A stretch of DNA of 64,000 nucleotides from Eurosta solidaginis (Eukaryota; Arthropoda; Insecta; Diptera; Tephritidae): the NCBI RefSeq assembly GCF_040869045.1, contig NC_090321.1, positions 71,333,183-71,397,182 of the forward strand, given 5' to 3'. A program made the position numbers and the translations under genes. Below, piece after piece: positions 32,936 to 46,295 of this stretch; the first letter of the stretch is position 1; every line of letters starts with the position of its first letter. The notes beneath the pieces are model-generated. The model saw only the letters and a list, made by a program, of their open reading frames with translations. It searched no databases and was not told the DNA's origin.

Positions 32936-35849
32936 ACAAAGTTCAACCATTCATTCAGAATTCGGCTCTGCATGTGTGTAAAATCTTCAGAATGCTGGAG
33001 CGCTTCAAAAAAAAATTACGTTGAAAGGGGGAGCTCGTCGACTTCAACACTACATATTATAAATCAGCCGTGTGGTCACGGGTGGATACCTGAACGAGCT
33101 GCGCTTAATTTCAATAGGCCACTTGCGGCTAAAACTTAGCCCGTACGTTCACAAAATATCTTGTAATGATGCCAATTTGTTTCCATTCCTATCCTTACAA
33201 CTGGACTTAGGCGGCTGGTGCTTATGTGTATATATGTAAGTATGCTTTCATATTATTTAAATTTATTTATGTATATAAGTACATAAGTTAATTACATATT
33301 TATTTTTATTAAAGCACAAAGACGAGCTTCTAGATTGAAGACCAAAAGGGAATGAAATGAAAATACGAGTCTCACACATACAAACATACGTGTATGTATG
33401 AAATGACCCGCTCACACATTCTTGGCAAAGTACGGAATGTAAAAAGATTTCAATACAAATATCAAAAATATCGGTCCGGCGGCGATGGCGGCATTCGGTG
33501 CGTTACTATATTGTCTTGGCCATTTATTGTTCATTTCGAAAATTTGTCCAATATGGTCGAAAGTGGTATCAACGGATGCGATTACTGCCAGTTATAAGAA
33601 TCCAATTGCGAAATTTAAATCTTTATACCCGTTCAAAAGTTATTTAAAAAACAGGCGCTTTCAATGCCAGCTTAACACGGATTTTTCATCACCAAATTCA
33701 CCAAATTATTAAAACAAAACACTAAAAGAAAATTTATATAAAAAAATTAAATGCTCCCTTCGCATAATTTTTTCAAAAACTAAATAAAGAACAATGAATT
33801 TAAATAAAAGGTCCCAGGTCAAACACGTTTTCAAATTATCCTCAAATTGTTAAAAAAGCAAGTTACCCGAAAAAGGTGCCGATTTTTTCAAAGATTCTTT
33901 ATCCCGATTGGCTAAAAGAATAAGTAAAATCAGTAATGCATTTTACATTTAGTGGGCTCCAGTGGTTTAAATTCTCCTTTGAAATGATTCTCAACTCATA
34001 CTAAGTTGAAAATATATGTATGTACGTATGAGAAGGGTTTGAAAAATCACTTGGCCTTATATAAATCTGTTGTTTATTTGCAAAACTTTAAAATAGCGTC
34101 TGAAATGTTAATTTTGATTTTCGCACTTCATCATTCAACACCCAAGTCTCCCGGTTTGACATTTCCCAAAGTTGGCAGTCCTATCCCCAACTAGTCGCCT
34201 GGAGTGAATCACATTGGATATAGCCTATCAACCGTGTTTAAATATCACTTACACGTTACGGCTCCTGTTACATATGTGAATATGTAGGCACATATATTTA
34301 CCAGGTAAGGCTTTGTCCATCGCAAGAACACTCAAAGTGGTGAAGCAAAGCTTCCCAAGGCAGTCGAACAAATGGCCAGGTGTGCTACTACTCTAACGTA
34401 GTGGACAGTCGAACTAGTTTAAAAACTGAATCTACGCGGTTATTCATAATGAATTATTGTATCAAAAGGCCGGAAAACACCAGTTTGGACTCGTGGGCGG
34501 CATCCTTGGCCCGGCAGCATAGCGCGAAAAAAATCGTTAAAAGTCTTCGAAGCTACACCTATAGCTTCTAGGAAAGTGACGTCGACGAAGGTATGAGTTC
34601 GAAGTCGTAGTCCTATTTCTTCTGTGCTGGCATGTGATGTGAGGGCCAGGAGGCGTGGTAGCGACTGGTGGCGGACAGGATCGCTACTGTTCGTACATCG
34701 GGATATATAGCTCTTAAAACATCCGAAAAAACTAGAGGCGCGCTTTTGTGCGATCAACAATAGGCCAGCGTTGGTGCAATCGTTAAAACTGTGCCACGAG
34801 AGTCATGAGAATTAAAAATCCATTAGTAGCAACTATAAGTCACCTTTGTGCGTGACCAGCAAGGAGCCACAAATGATTTAAAGAAATCGTATCGACAACG
34901 AGTATTAGGAGTTTGCCCAGAACATCTCGTTTGCACTAGACATACAGGCAAAAGTATGACTATTTTAAGTACTTAAATTTTTTTCGGGAGACGCAACAGT
35001 ACCAGTCCCTTAGACCGGGTTTGGGTTCCAAGCCTCCCTGGAATAAGTGAACAAAGGACAGTCCCTCCGCAAGGAGCTACTCCTGAAATTTTTTGAACGA
35101 TCCGCAAGGCTTTGAGGCAAAAACCCCGGATCTTTCCGAAATGCCAAACGTTAATTTCCTTAAATACATACAAACAAAACCTTTTTCAAATAGAAAAATT
35201 AAGCTTTTTAAAGTAAGAATGCCGGTATACGCCATCGCGCCGGCCACGCCGCCGGTATATTATTGTGACTACGCCGCCGCCGCCGATAAAGTGATCGGGG
35301 TAAACCTCTACTTCATACAACACGACTCTTCAAACACTTCAGGAAACGTTGCATAACATTATGGAGCGCATTAGAACTCAGACAGTATAGTTTAGATATA
35401 TATACATATATATAGGTACTTATGCACATACATAGTTGGGATGTTAAAAGTAACGCGGAAATGGCTTCTTGATTCATACCAAGTTATACTTAAAATAATA
35501 GCGGTAGACGTGCTTCTTTGTAATAATTTATCCCAATTGGAAAATCCAAGTCTTACCTTACTAAGCTTGATCAATAACTTTTTTGAGCTCTTCTATGCAA
35601 TTTTTTCCTACATCAACTCTCTGTAGCGCAAGAGCGAAAGCCACAGGATACCTAACTGTTTTCAGAACTCCTCTGACGGAGTGTCATATTAGTATGACCC
35701 CTACTGAAACTCCACTTGCGCCTAAAATCATACTATAATACAGCAGCCCAACAGATACAGGCCAGGTGACTATCAACGGGCCATTTCATCAAAATCAAGT
35801 TAAATGTTATGATTCACAACTACCTTAAAAGCAACGCTGTGTAATTAGG
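32936..35849. other. Intergenic DNA without recognised gene
   Basis: No family match was found on either strand. A short GC-rich island with GCCGCCGCCGCCG-like sequence lies at about 35220-35300 in otherwise AT-rich DNA. Frames of 60-115 residues overlap in opposite directions without any domain signature. Confidence 0.4.
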
Positions 35850-36138
35850 CGGGTTCATCAGCAAGTATTACTTAACAAACTGTATCGCTGGTGCGAGGAA
35901 TCTCATCTTTCCTTGAACCCCGTCAAATGTTTCCACATAACTTATGCGAAAACAACTAGTACATTACGTACGATTTACAGAATTTCAAATTGTGAGCTTC
36001 AGTGTGTTAATGAGATTAAAGATCTTGGTATTATCTTTGATAGTAAGTTCTCGTTTAACAATCACGTAAACTATATAACTGCTAAATCAAATTCTATGCT
36101 TGGTTTCGTTAGGCGTAATACTATAAAATTCTCAGATC

Positions 36139-37370
36139 CGTATTTATTTATATATTTATTTAATTCATTCAGTCTAAAAGTCATGCTTTCTTACAGACTA
36201 GTTAAAAATAGAAAACAATTCAAGCTTAAACTTATATTAAAAAATTTAGGACATTACTGAATCGATTTGCCAGATGTATAGTCCTAGTAATAGGTTCATT
36301 CATAGCATAATTCGTTTTAGGAGTTATTTTGATGAATAATCTATTATGCCGAAGATCACGCAGTGGAATATATGGAATGAACAAATTAGATAAATTTGAG
36401 CAATTTATGCTCAAGTTTATTACATTATAGGCAATCATTAGTGAGATACAAGTTCTTCTGTCGTGCAAAGCCTGAAGACCAAGCAATTTGCGCCTGCTGG
36501 TATACGATGGGAGACCGTCTGGCCAGTGAAGCATCCGTAAAGCAATTTTCTTAAAAACTTTTTGAACTCTTTCAATTTTATAGGAGTTAGATTCATAAAA
36601 AGGATTCCATATTATTGAACAATATTCAAGGCGACTTCTGACCAAGGAGATATAAAGTGCCTTCAACGTCATACGGGCCTTAAATTCACTAGTGTTTCGT
36701 CTAATGAACCCAACCATTACAAAGGGCTTTGCAACAATGAAGTCAATATGACTGGAAAAAGAGAGTTTGGAGTCAAAAATGACTCCCAAATCTTTAATCT
36801 CTTGACAACGGTTAAGAGATTTAGCATTTAGATTGTAGTTAAAATATGTCGCAGTTGTCTTTTTGGAATAAGACACAACGCAACATTTGTTTGTATTTAA
36901 AAATAAATTATTGTCTGCGCACCAACCGGCAAAAGAGTCTAGATCAGATTGCAAGTTAGTGCAGTCAGAGCTATTACGGATCGTCAGAAATAATTTGACA
37001 TCGTCCGCAAACATCAAACATTTTGCGAATTTGAATTGCTGGGGCAAATCATTTATGAAAATTAAGAATAATAGAGGGCCACAATGGGTACCCTGCTGAA
37101 TACCTGACCAGGCGTTTATATACAGAGATGACTTGTCGGCTCCAGTTGCCATATAGAGCTTTCTGTTCGATAGAAAACTCGTGAAGAATTTCAACAAGTT
37201 TCCATTGATTCCATACTTGGCTAACTTGCGTACTAGGATAGTATGATCAACCTTGTCGAATGCTTTCGAAAAGTCAGTGTATATGACGTCAAGTTGCTCA
37301 GAGTTCTCTAAAGCACCCACAATTTGATTAGTAACTAAAGCTAAATTTACGATCAAGTTATTATTCACGG
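36139..37370 (-). mobile_element. LINE inserted in reverse inside the other LINE
   Basis: A 5'-truncated non-LTR element whose A-rich tail (TAAATAAATATATAAATAAA on the minus strand) lies at 36139-36165, next to the left half of the host LINE. Truncation in the middle of the RT domain is the usual result of incomplete target-primed reverse transcription. The flanks are two halves of one reading frame, so the insertion order is clear. Confidence 0.8.
36232..37368 (-). pseudogene. LINE reverse transcriptase, C-terminal 378 residues, open
   Basis: An open frame of 378 residues with no internal stop. It has YTDFSKAFDKVDH (palm motif A), a GIQQGTHCGPLLFLIFINDL block (motif B; the usual VPQGS is altered to IQQGT), the catalytic FADDVKLF (motif C), WCADNNLFLNTNKC and EIKDLGVIFDSKLSF. 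It ends with the conserved RVQKVFKKIALRML and RRKLLGLQALHDRR region. The protein normally copies element RNA at a nicked chromosomal site. The fingers, the endonuclease and ORF1 are missing by 5' truncation, so it cannot act alone. Lack of stops suggests a younger insertion than its host LINE. Confidence 0.88.
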
Positions 37371-38079
37371 CCTTTGTTAGGTCGCGTTTGGAATATGCAG
37401 TTTTTATTTGGAGGCCAAGCCAGCAGACAGCTGTAAATAGGACAGAGCGTATACAGAAGATCTTTCTTAAATATGCTCTTCGACCCTTAAACTTCTCTGA
37501 ACCTATGCCTCCTTATTCTTCTCGTCTCTTGCTATTAAACCTTAAGACCTTGTTGGATCGTAGATCTATTATCTGCTTAAGTTTCGCTTATAACATTATT
37601 ATTGACTGCCCGTACTTGCTGGAGCGGTTTCGATTTAATGTTCCTCAACGTGCTCTCTGAAATTTCTTTCCCTTTTATGGTGATAATCTTAGAACTAATT
37701 ATGCCTGTAATGCTCCTATTGCCCGTGCTATGCGTGAGTTTAACTCACTGAGCGTTACGGTTTCCTTGCATTTTTTCACTTCCAAGGCTTAAATTTTTAA
37801 TTATTTTAAACTCTGCATTTTAAGTTCTCCGGCCCATATATGTATATAAGTTTCATACTTTTAGCTCTACATTTAATTTTAGAACTATTTAATATATTTA
37901 GTCTGTAAGGATTTATTCCATTGACTGCAAATAAATGAAATGAAATGAATAGAGTAGGCAATTAAAAACTGAAGCCATATTTCGATGAACAAAATGCACG
38001 CTCTATAAGTATCGCCTCATAGCTGTCTTGATGTATTGCTCGAAATCATGGATGGTGTCGGTGGCCCTGTATGGTCAGT

Positions 38080-38260
38080 TCGGGGAAGGCAACGGTGTTA
38101 ATAGAATGAGGTTCAAAAATGAGCTGTATGAGCTTTGCGCACACATGAAAATTGTGCAACACATGAAAGCCCAAAGATTTCGACGACACATGCTATTATT
38201 CTTATCATACACGAAAGTAGAAGGGGGAGACATTTACTGTGTTGAAAGGGCTAGGTGAAG
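38080..38260 (+). pseudogene. RTE-type LINE C-terminal scrap
   Basis: NRMRFKNELYELCAHMKIVQ and KAQRFRRHM match the NDELYELYADMxIVxRIKxQRxRWLGH segment seen in better copies at 62581-63125 and 61985-62235. Only about 30 residues are clear before the match fades. It is an old fragment with no function. Confidence 0.6.
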
Positions 38261-38669
38261 AAAGGCTTGATCTTCCTTAGTTCGTCTTATTCGAAACAAG
38301 GATAGCTGACGTGCTCGATAGTTTCCATTTATTGACGACGATGATGAAAAATTTAAATTAGTCTTCAGTAATTACTCCCCTGCCGATTGGCCAAGTGGAA
38401 GGGGTTTTTTTAGCATAAAGTTAGAGACGCCAAAAATCCGCCTCCTATTCTGTTACAAACAGCGTGCGAGTATAAATTTCCCTAAAAATCGCAAAGTTTC
38501 TGATAATTTTTCTGTGTTACCACATCATGTAATTATTGATCATTTCATTATTAGATGAGGAAGCTGAGTACCCAATTTGATGTAGTGCACGCCCAATCGT
38601 TGCTTCTGCGGCCCCGCTGTACAATAGGTGAGTGCGATTGAGCTACAGAATCGTTTCGTCCGTTTCCTT
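38261..38669. other. Stretch without recognised feature
   Basis: No coding or repeat signal was recognised between the LINE scrap and the purine-rich array. Confidence 0.4.
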
Positions 38670-39430
38670 AGTTGATGATGAAACTATAGCAGAAACCGAA
38701 ATTGCGACGAAAATCGGACAACGAATGAAACCGAGTCTGATACTGAAATGAAGTCAAAACCAGAACAGAAGCCCTAGAAGCCGTTAGCGGCACACTCAGA
38801 GAGAAACCATGATCACAACCGGAACTATATTGAAACCAAGACTGTAACGAAATTAGAATCAAAACGGGAACAAAACAGAAATGGAAACCAATGCCGAAAT
38901 TGAAAGGAAACTGAGAAAGAAATCGAACCTAAACAAGGCCGTAAGGAATTTGAAACCAAAAGAGGAAAGAAAAAGAACCTGAAGACGATAGTGAAATCGT
39001 AAAGCAACCTTCAACGAAATCGAAAAGGAAACAACACCAAAATTGATGCGAAACTTTGGCTAACCAAACCGACTGGAACGAATGTGGAAGCAAAATTTAA
39101 CGAAATCGAGACCAATGCCTGAATCAACTAACCGGAAGCCAAGACCGTAAAAAAAATCCAAAAATTAAGTGAAACAGAATCTGGCAAGCCCCGATATCGA
39201 GACCGAAATAAACAAATAAACCGAGGAGGGAAACTGGGAAACGGAACGGAAACGAGACTGGAACGAAATGGAACCGGAATCAAAACTTGAATAAAGCCAT
39301 AATCGGTACGTTTCAGATGTGAAAAATGCAACAAAATTTATACTAAAACCTGATGAAGGCGAATGACAACGAAAAGAAAACAAAACAGAACAGAATCCAG
39401 ACCAAACCTCGAACGAAATCGAAAACCTTG
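38670..39430. repeat. Degenerate purine-rich short tandem repeat
   Basis: About 760 bp built from variants of GAAACCGAAATGGAAACG and GAACCGAAACAGAAT, with a strong purine bias on the plus strand and a loose 6-12 bp rhythm. Minus-strand frames rich in Ser/Phe/Val (60-110 residues) follow the composition and are not genes. It resembles an eroded microsatellite or minisatellite. Confidence 0.7.
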
Positions 39431-40029
39431 TAATGCCGCTTTCTGTGGTATCACCGCTTTCAATCATGTACGTAGTTGCCACTACATACTGTCCCACTGT
39501 AAAAGCGATCAGCTAGCGAATGAAAATGCACAGACAACATGTAAGTAATGTACTGCAAGCAATTCATTCGCGCGACAGTCGCATAACCGCGAGTGCGAAA
39601 ACTTCTCAAACAGTTTATAATGACTTATTCTTACAGAAACAATTTACATTTGATAGGGGGTCGAAGGTGCAACCTATGACAAAGGAAGTCTGTCCCGCAA
39701 AAACTCTGCATGAACAACTGTAATTCCCTTTTCTAGCACAGGCCTGCCACTTTGATCAGTAAGTGACATCGGTTGCCCACTACTTCTCGCAGACACAGGT
39801 GGGTCCACCACCGCCAAACCAACGGGGCCAGGCCACCATATTAATTAACTGGATATCATCGATGTCACTAACCATTGGCTTCTTGGAAATCTATCCACCA
39901 GTCCGTGGCCTGGAACTTTCGGGAATTGGATTTCATCAAACTTCAGTTGCTCGGAAATCGATCCACCGGCGTTCACCAACAACCGTTTGATTGGGAATCG
40001 AACGCTGCTATCAATTTACAATAGCCTAC
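39431..40029. other. Stretch without recognised gene
   Basis: Short frames only. The final part, from about 39800, may already be LINE-derived but is too eroded to align by eye. Confidence 0.35.
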
Positions 40030-40335
40030 TCTTGCAGGAGAAGAAAGCACACTACCAAGGGAAACACGAGTCACCCTGGCCCAACTTCGTGTTGGATACT
40101 GTAACAGGGTAAGCCCTTACTTGCCCAGAATCAACCGCGACACACGGAATGTATGTCCTGCATGCGAAGTATCCCCACATGACACCAGCCATTTTTCAAT
40201 TGTAATGTGAGCCTACACCTCTAAAACCAATCTCTCTATGGTCCGCCCTTGTTGAAACTGCCAGTTTCCTTGGACTTCCATTAGAGGACTTTGATGACAA
40301 TTTGTTAGTGGTCACACGCATTGAATGTAATGAAG
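40030..40335 (+). pseudogene. Jockey-like LINE ORF2, C-terminal end
   Basis: Reading across shifts, LPRETRVTLAQLRVGYCNRV and SPYLPRINRDTRNVCPACEV are followed by SPHDTSH. ETASFLGLPLEDFDDN then marks the conserved end of Jockey-clade ORF2 proteins with its Cys/His motif (CPAC…H). In the family this lies after the RT domain. At least two frameshifts are needed. A second, more eroded copy of the same region is at 59860-60260. Confidence 0.7.
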
Positions 40336-42654
40336 CACTGTTAACACAACAATAACAGCGGTTGTCTACTTATGAAACCGAAACAAAGCCATTACAAAAC
40401 TAGAACTGATGCCAAGAGCATTTCGAAGGCTGAGTGGAATATCACTTTTTCTCAGAATACGATTAAAGTATGTCGTAACTAAGTCTTTTTTCATTAACGC
40501 TCCAATTCAAGTCAAAATGTATTGAATTAAAGCTCAGATAAGGCGTTCTTCAACCGAATCCTGAGATAGGGCGTTTTCGAAGCGGCCGCCGAGACTGGGT
40601 GATATTCTACTCAGTAGTCGATTTATGATACTGGTGTACACGAGGAAATGAGTGCATACAAGATGAGCTGCCATATTCCACAAACTTGATACCTTTTCTT
40701 TATTATCCAAATAAAATTTCAAGTTTGGTATCTTTCAGCATGGGGAGTCAATTAATAAACGCACTTAGTTAATACTCGTTTAGCACGTTTCGAATCGTCA
40801 GCTTAAAATACTCATCTACTACCTTCGCATACAAAACTAACCCAACGCCAAGTTATCTTAACAAATATCCCAAAACAAGCATACTATCACTCCCGCCCCC
40901 CTCAGGGTCATAAACCCGCACATTCTTTTGTGCTCTCAATATACATTATATTTTCATTCTCATAAAAGTAGCCTTACTCTCAATGTCTGATATAATCAAC
41001 ATTAACCCAAAAATTCTTTTCTAGCATTTATTATAACAAAAATTCATATATGAATGCTTCAAACTCAAAGGATCTCAAACAGAGTCATTTATTTTTTCAA
41101 TTTCTTTTATTTGCTTAATAATAAGAATTCGTAGTAAAATATTAAACAAATAGTTAAGTACCACAAAGTGATTCTCTTTGTTCTGCAGGTTGAAGATGTT
41201 TATATGCTGGCTGCATATGCATAAAATTCGTTACGTTTATACTAAATACTTACCCTGTAGGAAATTAAACTAATTAGAAAATGACAAGGAATAGTTTATT
41301 ACAAGCTCGCGTCTTTCTCAGATGAAGTTATGGTAACGACTTTTAGCGTAACTCTTTGCTAAATTTTAGGGAAATTTTATTCCCGACCCGCTCTTCTTTA
41401 GAACTCGCCAAGTTTTGCAGTGTATGTTTGCCGCGAGCTATCCTGAATCAAGAGGTATTTCTTACGAAGCCCTGCGTCTTACGACGTATAACTTATTGTT
41501 ATCCAAACTGCCTCAACGAGAGGGGTGCAATCACCGGTAATAGTCACCACCAACAGCTTGTTACTACAAGTTACCAGTCTGAGGCCATAGTGCCACCCTA
41601 AGTATGCAAAATTAGCCGCAGCGCCGAGCTCTCCATAACGGCGGTCGTCTAGCCAACCACAGCCACTTCTCCCGCATGATGCCAACATTGTTCCTTTGTG
41701 TGTCAAGAACGCCGAGGGTTATCGAACCCACATGTTTTACAGTCTCACTGAACATCAGTCCTGGATCTTTTCCTGGCCCCGTCAACCTTCGACATTGCTA
41801 CTCACCCACATCATTCAACACCGTTGTGTAATCGTCGCTACGCACGATGCTCCTTGCCGAATCCCTTCCAAGCATCTTTTTCAATGTAGCGATCAAGGAC
41901 CTTCTAGTAGAGGCGCCGATGACATAGAGCCTTCCTGCGAAGCCTCGCTCGCTTGCTCCTACCAGCAAGCTTCGATTTCGACAACCCCCCTTACTGGGGC
42001 TAGCTACCCCTTCTAGGTTGCCCGGCGGAATGAATCCTCGCAACAGGAGCTGGTCATATCCGCCAAACCAATTCACTAGCCCTGCATCCACAAGTCGTCC
42101 ATCGATATTTGACCGACAAAGCTAGCAAGTTCGGTTTGCTTTCAGCTAACTGCAAACTCCTGGATTAAATGTTAATTTCTAGTTAGTTGATTTACGGAAT
42201 AGTTTTGGCGATCTTCACTTCAACTGAAAATTTTAGAGGAGGGTTTTCAACTAAAGCTTTATTAACTTTACAAATAAAATTTACATATTCTGAATATGGA
42301 AAAATGTAGCTTCCATTTTATTAAATATCCAACAGGGCAACCATTTTTATATGTAGCTATGTATGGCCATGTTTTGGAGGTCCACTTCGTTTCGAATAGC
42401 ACCATTGGCATTGCCAGCGCCAGAGGTCAAGCAGATAGTTCGCATAGTTCATTCATATGTAGAAATGCATAAGTGTAAGTGAGTAATATCCATTTGTAAT
42501 GTGTCAGTGGTGTACGTTTAGCTATGTTATGTAGTCAGTGGGTCAATCTGCATCATACGCCAATGCACAGAATTTTGATGTAAAGGAAGGCGCGAGATAT
42601 TGTTATGAGATGGTTCATAGCATATTATATAAAATAAGTTATAAACTTTCTCTG
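40336..42654. other. Intergenic DNA without recognised gene
   Basis: Overlapping frames of up to 106 residues on opposite strands near 41480-42100 have no motif I recognise. The rest is AT-rich and featureless by eye. Confidence 0.4.
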
Positions 42655-45600
42655 ACTATAGGGACCATTACCCATACTTAGCATATACTTGACTTGACTT
42701 GAGAACTATCACTTACATGAACATTGCATGTTACTGATTACTCAAAACTTAGCAACACTTAACTAGAATTAGAAGTCTGTTGAATTTTGATTTTCTATGT
42801 AAGTTCTAAGTGACGTTTATATTTTGAGATGCCATTTGTTTGTTTCCATTTCATTTTGACATTTTGTCATACAAATTGACATTTATTTTTATTATACTCA
42901 GTTGAGCAGAGCTCACAGAGTATAATAACTTTGATTGGATAACGGTTGGTTGTACAGGTATAAAGGAATGGAGATAGATATAGACTTCCATATATCAAAA
43001 TCATCAGTATCGAAAAAAAATTTGATTGAGCCATGTCCGTCCGTCCGTCCGTCCGTCCGTTAACACGATAACTTGAGTAAATTTTGAGGTATCTTGATGA
43101 AATCTGATATGTGGTTCCTGGGCACTCATCTCGGACCGCTATTTAAAATGAACGATATCGGACTATGACCACGCCCACTTTTTCGATGTCGAAAATTTCG
43201 AAAAACAGAAAAAGTGCGATAATTCATTACCAAAGACGGATAAAGCGATGAAACTTGGTACGTGAGTTGAACTTATAAAGAAAATAGAAAATTAGTAAAA
43301 GTTTGGACTATGGGCGTGGCACCGCCCACTTTTAAAAGAAGGTAATTTAAAGTTTTGCAAGCTTTAATTTGGCAGTCGTTGAAGATATCATGATGAAATT
43401 TGGCAGGAGCGTTACCCCTATTACTATATGTATGTTTACTAAAAATTATCAAAATCGGACAACGACCACGCCCACTTAAAAAAAAAATTTTTAAGTCAAA
43501 TTTTAACAAAAAATTTAATATCTTTACAGTATATAAGTAAATTATGTCAACATTCAACTCAAATAATGATATGGTGCAACAAAATACAAAAATAAAAGAA
43601 AATTTCAAAATGGGCGTGGCTCCGCCCTTTTTCATTTAATTTGTCTAGGATACTTTTAATGTCATAAGTCGAACAAAAATTTACCAATCCTTGTGAAATT
43701 TGGTAGGGGGTTAGATTCTAGGACGATAACTGTTTTCTGTGAAAAAGGGCAAAATCTGTTGAAGCCACGCCCAGCTTTTATACACAATCGACCGTCTGTC
43801 CTTCCGCTCGGCCGTTAACCCGATAACTTGTGCAAAAATCGATATATCTTTACTAAACTCAGTTCACGTACTTATCTGAACTCACTTTGTATTGGTATAA
43901 AAATTTACCGAAATCCGACTATGACCACGCCCACTTTTTCGATATCGAAAATTACGAAAAATGAAAAAATGCCATAATTCTATACCAAATACGAAAAAAG
44001 GGATGAAACGTGGTAACTGGATTGGTTTATTGACGCAAAATATAACTTTAGAAAAAAACTTTGTAAAATGGGGGTGACACTTACCATATTAAGTAGAAGA
44101 AAAGGAAAAAGTTCTGTGGGGCGATATCAAAAGCCGTTGGAATCTTGGCAGGAATACTATTCGTGGTATTACATATATAAATAAATTAGCAGTATCCGAC
44201 AGATGATGTTCTGGGTCACCTTGGTCCACATTTTGGTCGATATCTCGAAAACGTATTCACATATACAACTAAGGGCCACTCGCTTTTAAAACCCTCATTA
44301 ATACCTTTAATTTGATACCCATATCGTACAAACACATTCTAGAGTCACCCCTGGTCCACCTTTATGGCGGTATCTCGAAAAGTCCACCTATAGAACTAAG
44401 GCCCACTCCCTTTTAAAATACTCATTAACACCTTTCATTTGATACCCATATCGTACAAAGAAATTCTAGTGTCAACCCTGGTCCACCTTTATGGAGATAT
44501 CTCGAAAAGGCGTCCACCTATAGAACTAAGGTCCACGCCCGTTTAAAATACTTATTAACACCTTTCATTTGATACCCATATCGTACAAACAAATTCTAGA
44601 GTCACCCCTGGTCCACCTTTATGGAGATATCTCGAAAAGGCGTCCACCTATAGAACTAAGGCCCACTCCCTTTTAAAATACTCATTAACACCTTTCATTT
44701 GATACCCATATCATACAAACAAACTCTAGAGTCACCCTTGGTTCACCTTTATGGCGATATCTGGAAAAGGCGTCCACCTATATAACTAAGCCCACGCCCT
44801 TTTAAAATACTCATTAACACCTTTAATTTGATACCCATATCGTACAAACAAATTCTAGAGTCACCCCTGGTCCACCTTTATGGAGATATCTCGAAAAGGC
44901 GTCCACCTATAGAACTAAGGCCCACTCCCTTTTAAAATACTCATTAACACCTTTCATTTGATACCCATATCGTACAAACAAATTCTAGAGTCACCCTTGG
45001 TCCACCGTTATGGCGATATCTGGAAAAGGCGTCCACCTATAGAACTAAGCCCACGCCCTTTTAAAATACTCACTAACACCTTTCATTTGATACCCATATC
45101 GTACAAACAAATTCTAGAATCACCCCTGGTCTACCTTTATGGAGATATCTCGAAAAGGCGTCCACCTATAGAACTAAGGCCCACTCCCTTTTAAAATACT
45201 CATTAACACCTTTCATGTGATACCCATATCGTAAAAACAAATTCTAGAGTCACCCTTCGTCCACCTTAATGGCGATATCTGGAAAAGGCGTCCACCTATA
45301 GAACTGAGCCCACGCCCTTTTAAAATACTCACTAACACCTTTCATTTGATACCCATATCGTACAAACAGATTCTATAGTCAGCCCTGGTCCACCTTTATG
45401 GCGATATCCCTAAATGGCGTCCACCTATAGAACTATGGCCCACTCCCTCTTAAAATATTCTTTAATACCTTCCATTTGATGAACATGTCATACAAACACA
45501 TTCCAGAGTTACCTTAGGTTAATTTTCCTACATGGTTATTTTCCCTTATTTTGTCACCATAGCTCTCAACTGAGTATGTAATGTTCGGTTACACCCGAAC

Positions 45601-45820
45601 TTAGCCTTCCTTACTTGTTTTATTTATTAATTTTTACACTCATAAATTAATTGCAGTACTCCAAATAAACTTCCACTTTTTGTAGCAAATATTTCACAAT
45701 AAAATGACAGCTGATTATGATGCCAGATTGTATGCGCTAAGTGGAATATAATCGTGGCTAAGTTGCCAAGTTTACGCCAAGTCAAGTCAAGTCTATGCTA
45801 TCAGTAATGGGCCCTTAAGT
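42655..45820. mobile_element. TIR element (MITE) disrupted by a HINE insertion
   Basis: The left end, GGGACCATTACCCATAC… with AGCATATACTTGACTTG (from 42661), is mirrored at the right. Read on the minus strand, the right end gives GGGCCCATTACTGATAGC and ATAGACTTGACTTGACTTGG (ending about 45814). The terminal inverted repeats cover about 40 bp with some mismatches. Apart from the family A HINE inside, only about 440 bp of its own sequence remain, without coding capacity. The target duplication is unclear (left ACTATA, right TTAAGT). Confidence 0.65.
42894..45619 (+). mobile_element. HINE/DINE-1-like element, family A, copy 2
   Basis: This has the same plan and strong similarity to copy 1: ATACTCAGTTGAGCAG start, GTCC microsatellite (near 43035), GC boxes at 43312 and 43612, and about nine 130-bp repeats between 44300 and 45490. 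CTCAACTGAGTAT lies at 45565-45577, the hairpin GTTCGG/CCGAAC at 45583-45600, and CCTTACTTGTT at the end. It lies inside a TIR element, so it inserted after that element. The 120-residue minus frame at 43273-43635 matches a similar frame in copy 1 only because the DNA is repeated. Confidence 0.82.
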
Positions 45821-46295
45821 ATTAAGTTGTACGGTGACCATATTCACTGAATGGAAAAAAATTATGATAACAATTTAAAACCCGGACAAATTTACGAAAA
45901 CTCTTAGACTGCACCGTAAGTACGATAAATAAGAAATTTAAGCAATACGAATTGTATGGCTGATATTTCAAAAGTTGTCCAGGTCTTGTACTTAAATAAA
46001 AAGTCTATTAAGGTGTGCGTTTAATGGCATTTTGTTTAGCCGTGCTTTATTTTGAAAACTTATAACTTTTACAGAGCAACGATTTTGATGAAGACTATGT
46101 AAAGCAATTTAAGACTGTTCATCCATTTGTCTAAGTGCTTCCACTGAGGGTGTCTTTACAAGTTTTCCACCTATTTTAATATTTCTTTTTTTAATGAAAT
46201 AATTATTCCAGTATATGTGTCAAACAAAATGTGTTAACGTCGTTTTTTCAAGAAAAAATATGTCTAATTAGGGTTATCACTTGGGGTCGGTAACA
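45821..46295. other. AT-rich stretch without recognised feature
   Basis: No coding or repeat signal was recognised. Confidence 0.4.

Larger units (their letters stand above)
35850..37950 (+). mobile_element. LINE, 5'-truncated, split by another LINE
   Basis: Two plus-strand pieces of one non-LTR retrotransposon. The left piece (35850-36138) encodes LYRWCEESHLSLNPVKC and EIKDLGIIFDSKFSF, the segment after the RT palm. The right piece (about 37366-37791) continues with VRSRLEYAVFIW, RIQKIFLKYALRPL and LLNLKTLLDRRS to a stop at 37789. It ends in an AAATGAAATGAAATG tail near 37945. Together they correspond to the part that is continuous in the LINE at 48917-50222, a close relative. A few codons at the junction are missing. 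No RNase H domain is present, which suggests a CR1/Jockey-like clade. Confidence 0.8.

Noticed and set aside
32627..33139. A 170-residue frame starting in the pyrimidine tract
   Set aside because: The first 100 residues are Phe/Ser/Pro from the simple repeat, and the rest has no family features.
35220..35300. GC-rich GCCGCC island as a promoter CpG island
   Set aside because: It is only about 80 bp long and made of a short GCC repeat in AT-rich DNA. No gene follows, and flies do not use CpG islands in the vertebrate manner.
41479..42091. Opposing frames of 75-106 residues as a possible host exon
   Set aside because: Frames overlap in opposite directions, and no motif, splice context or codon signal singles one out.
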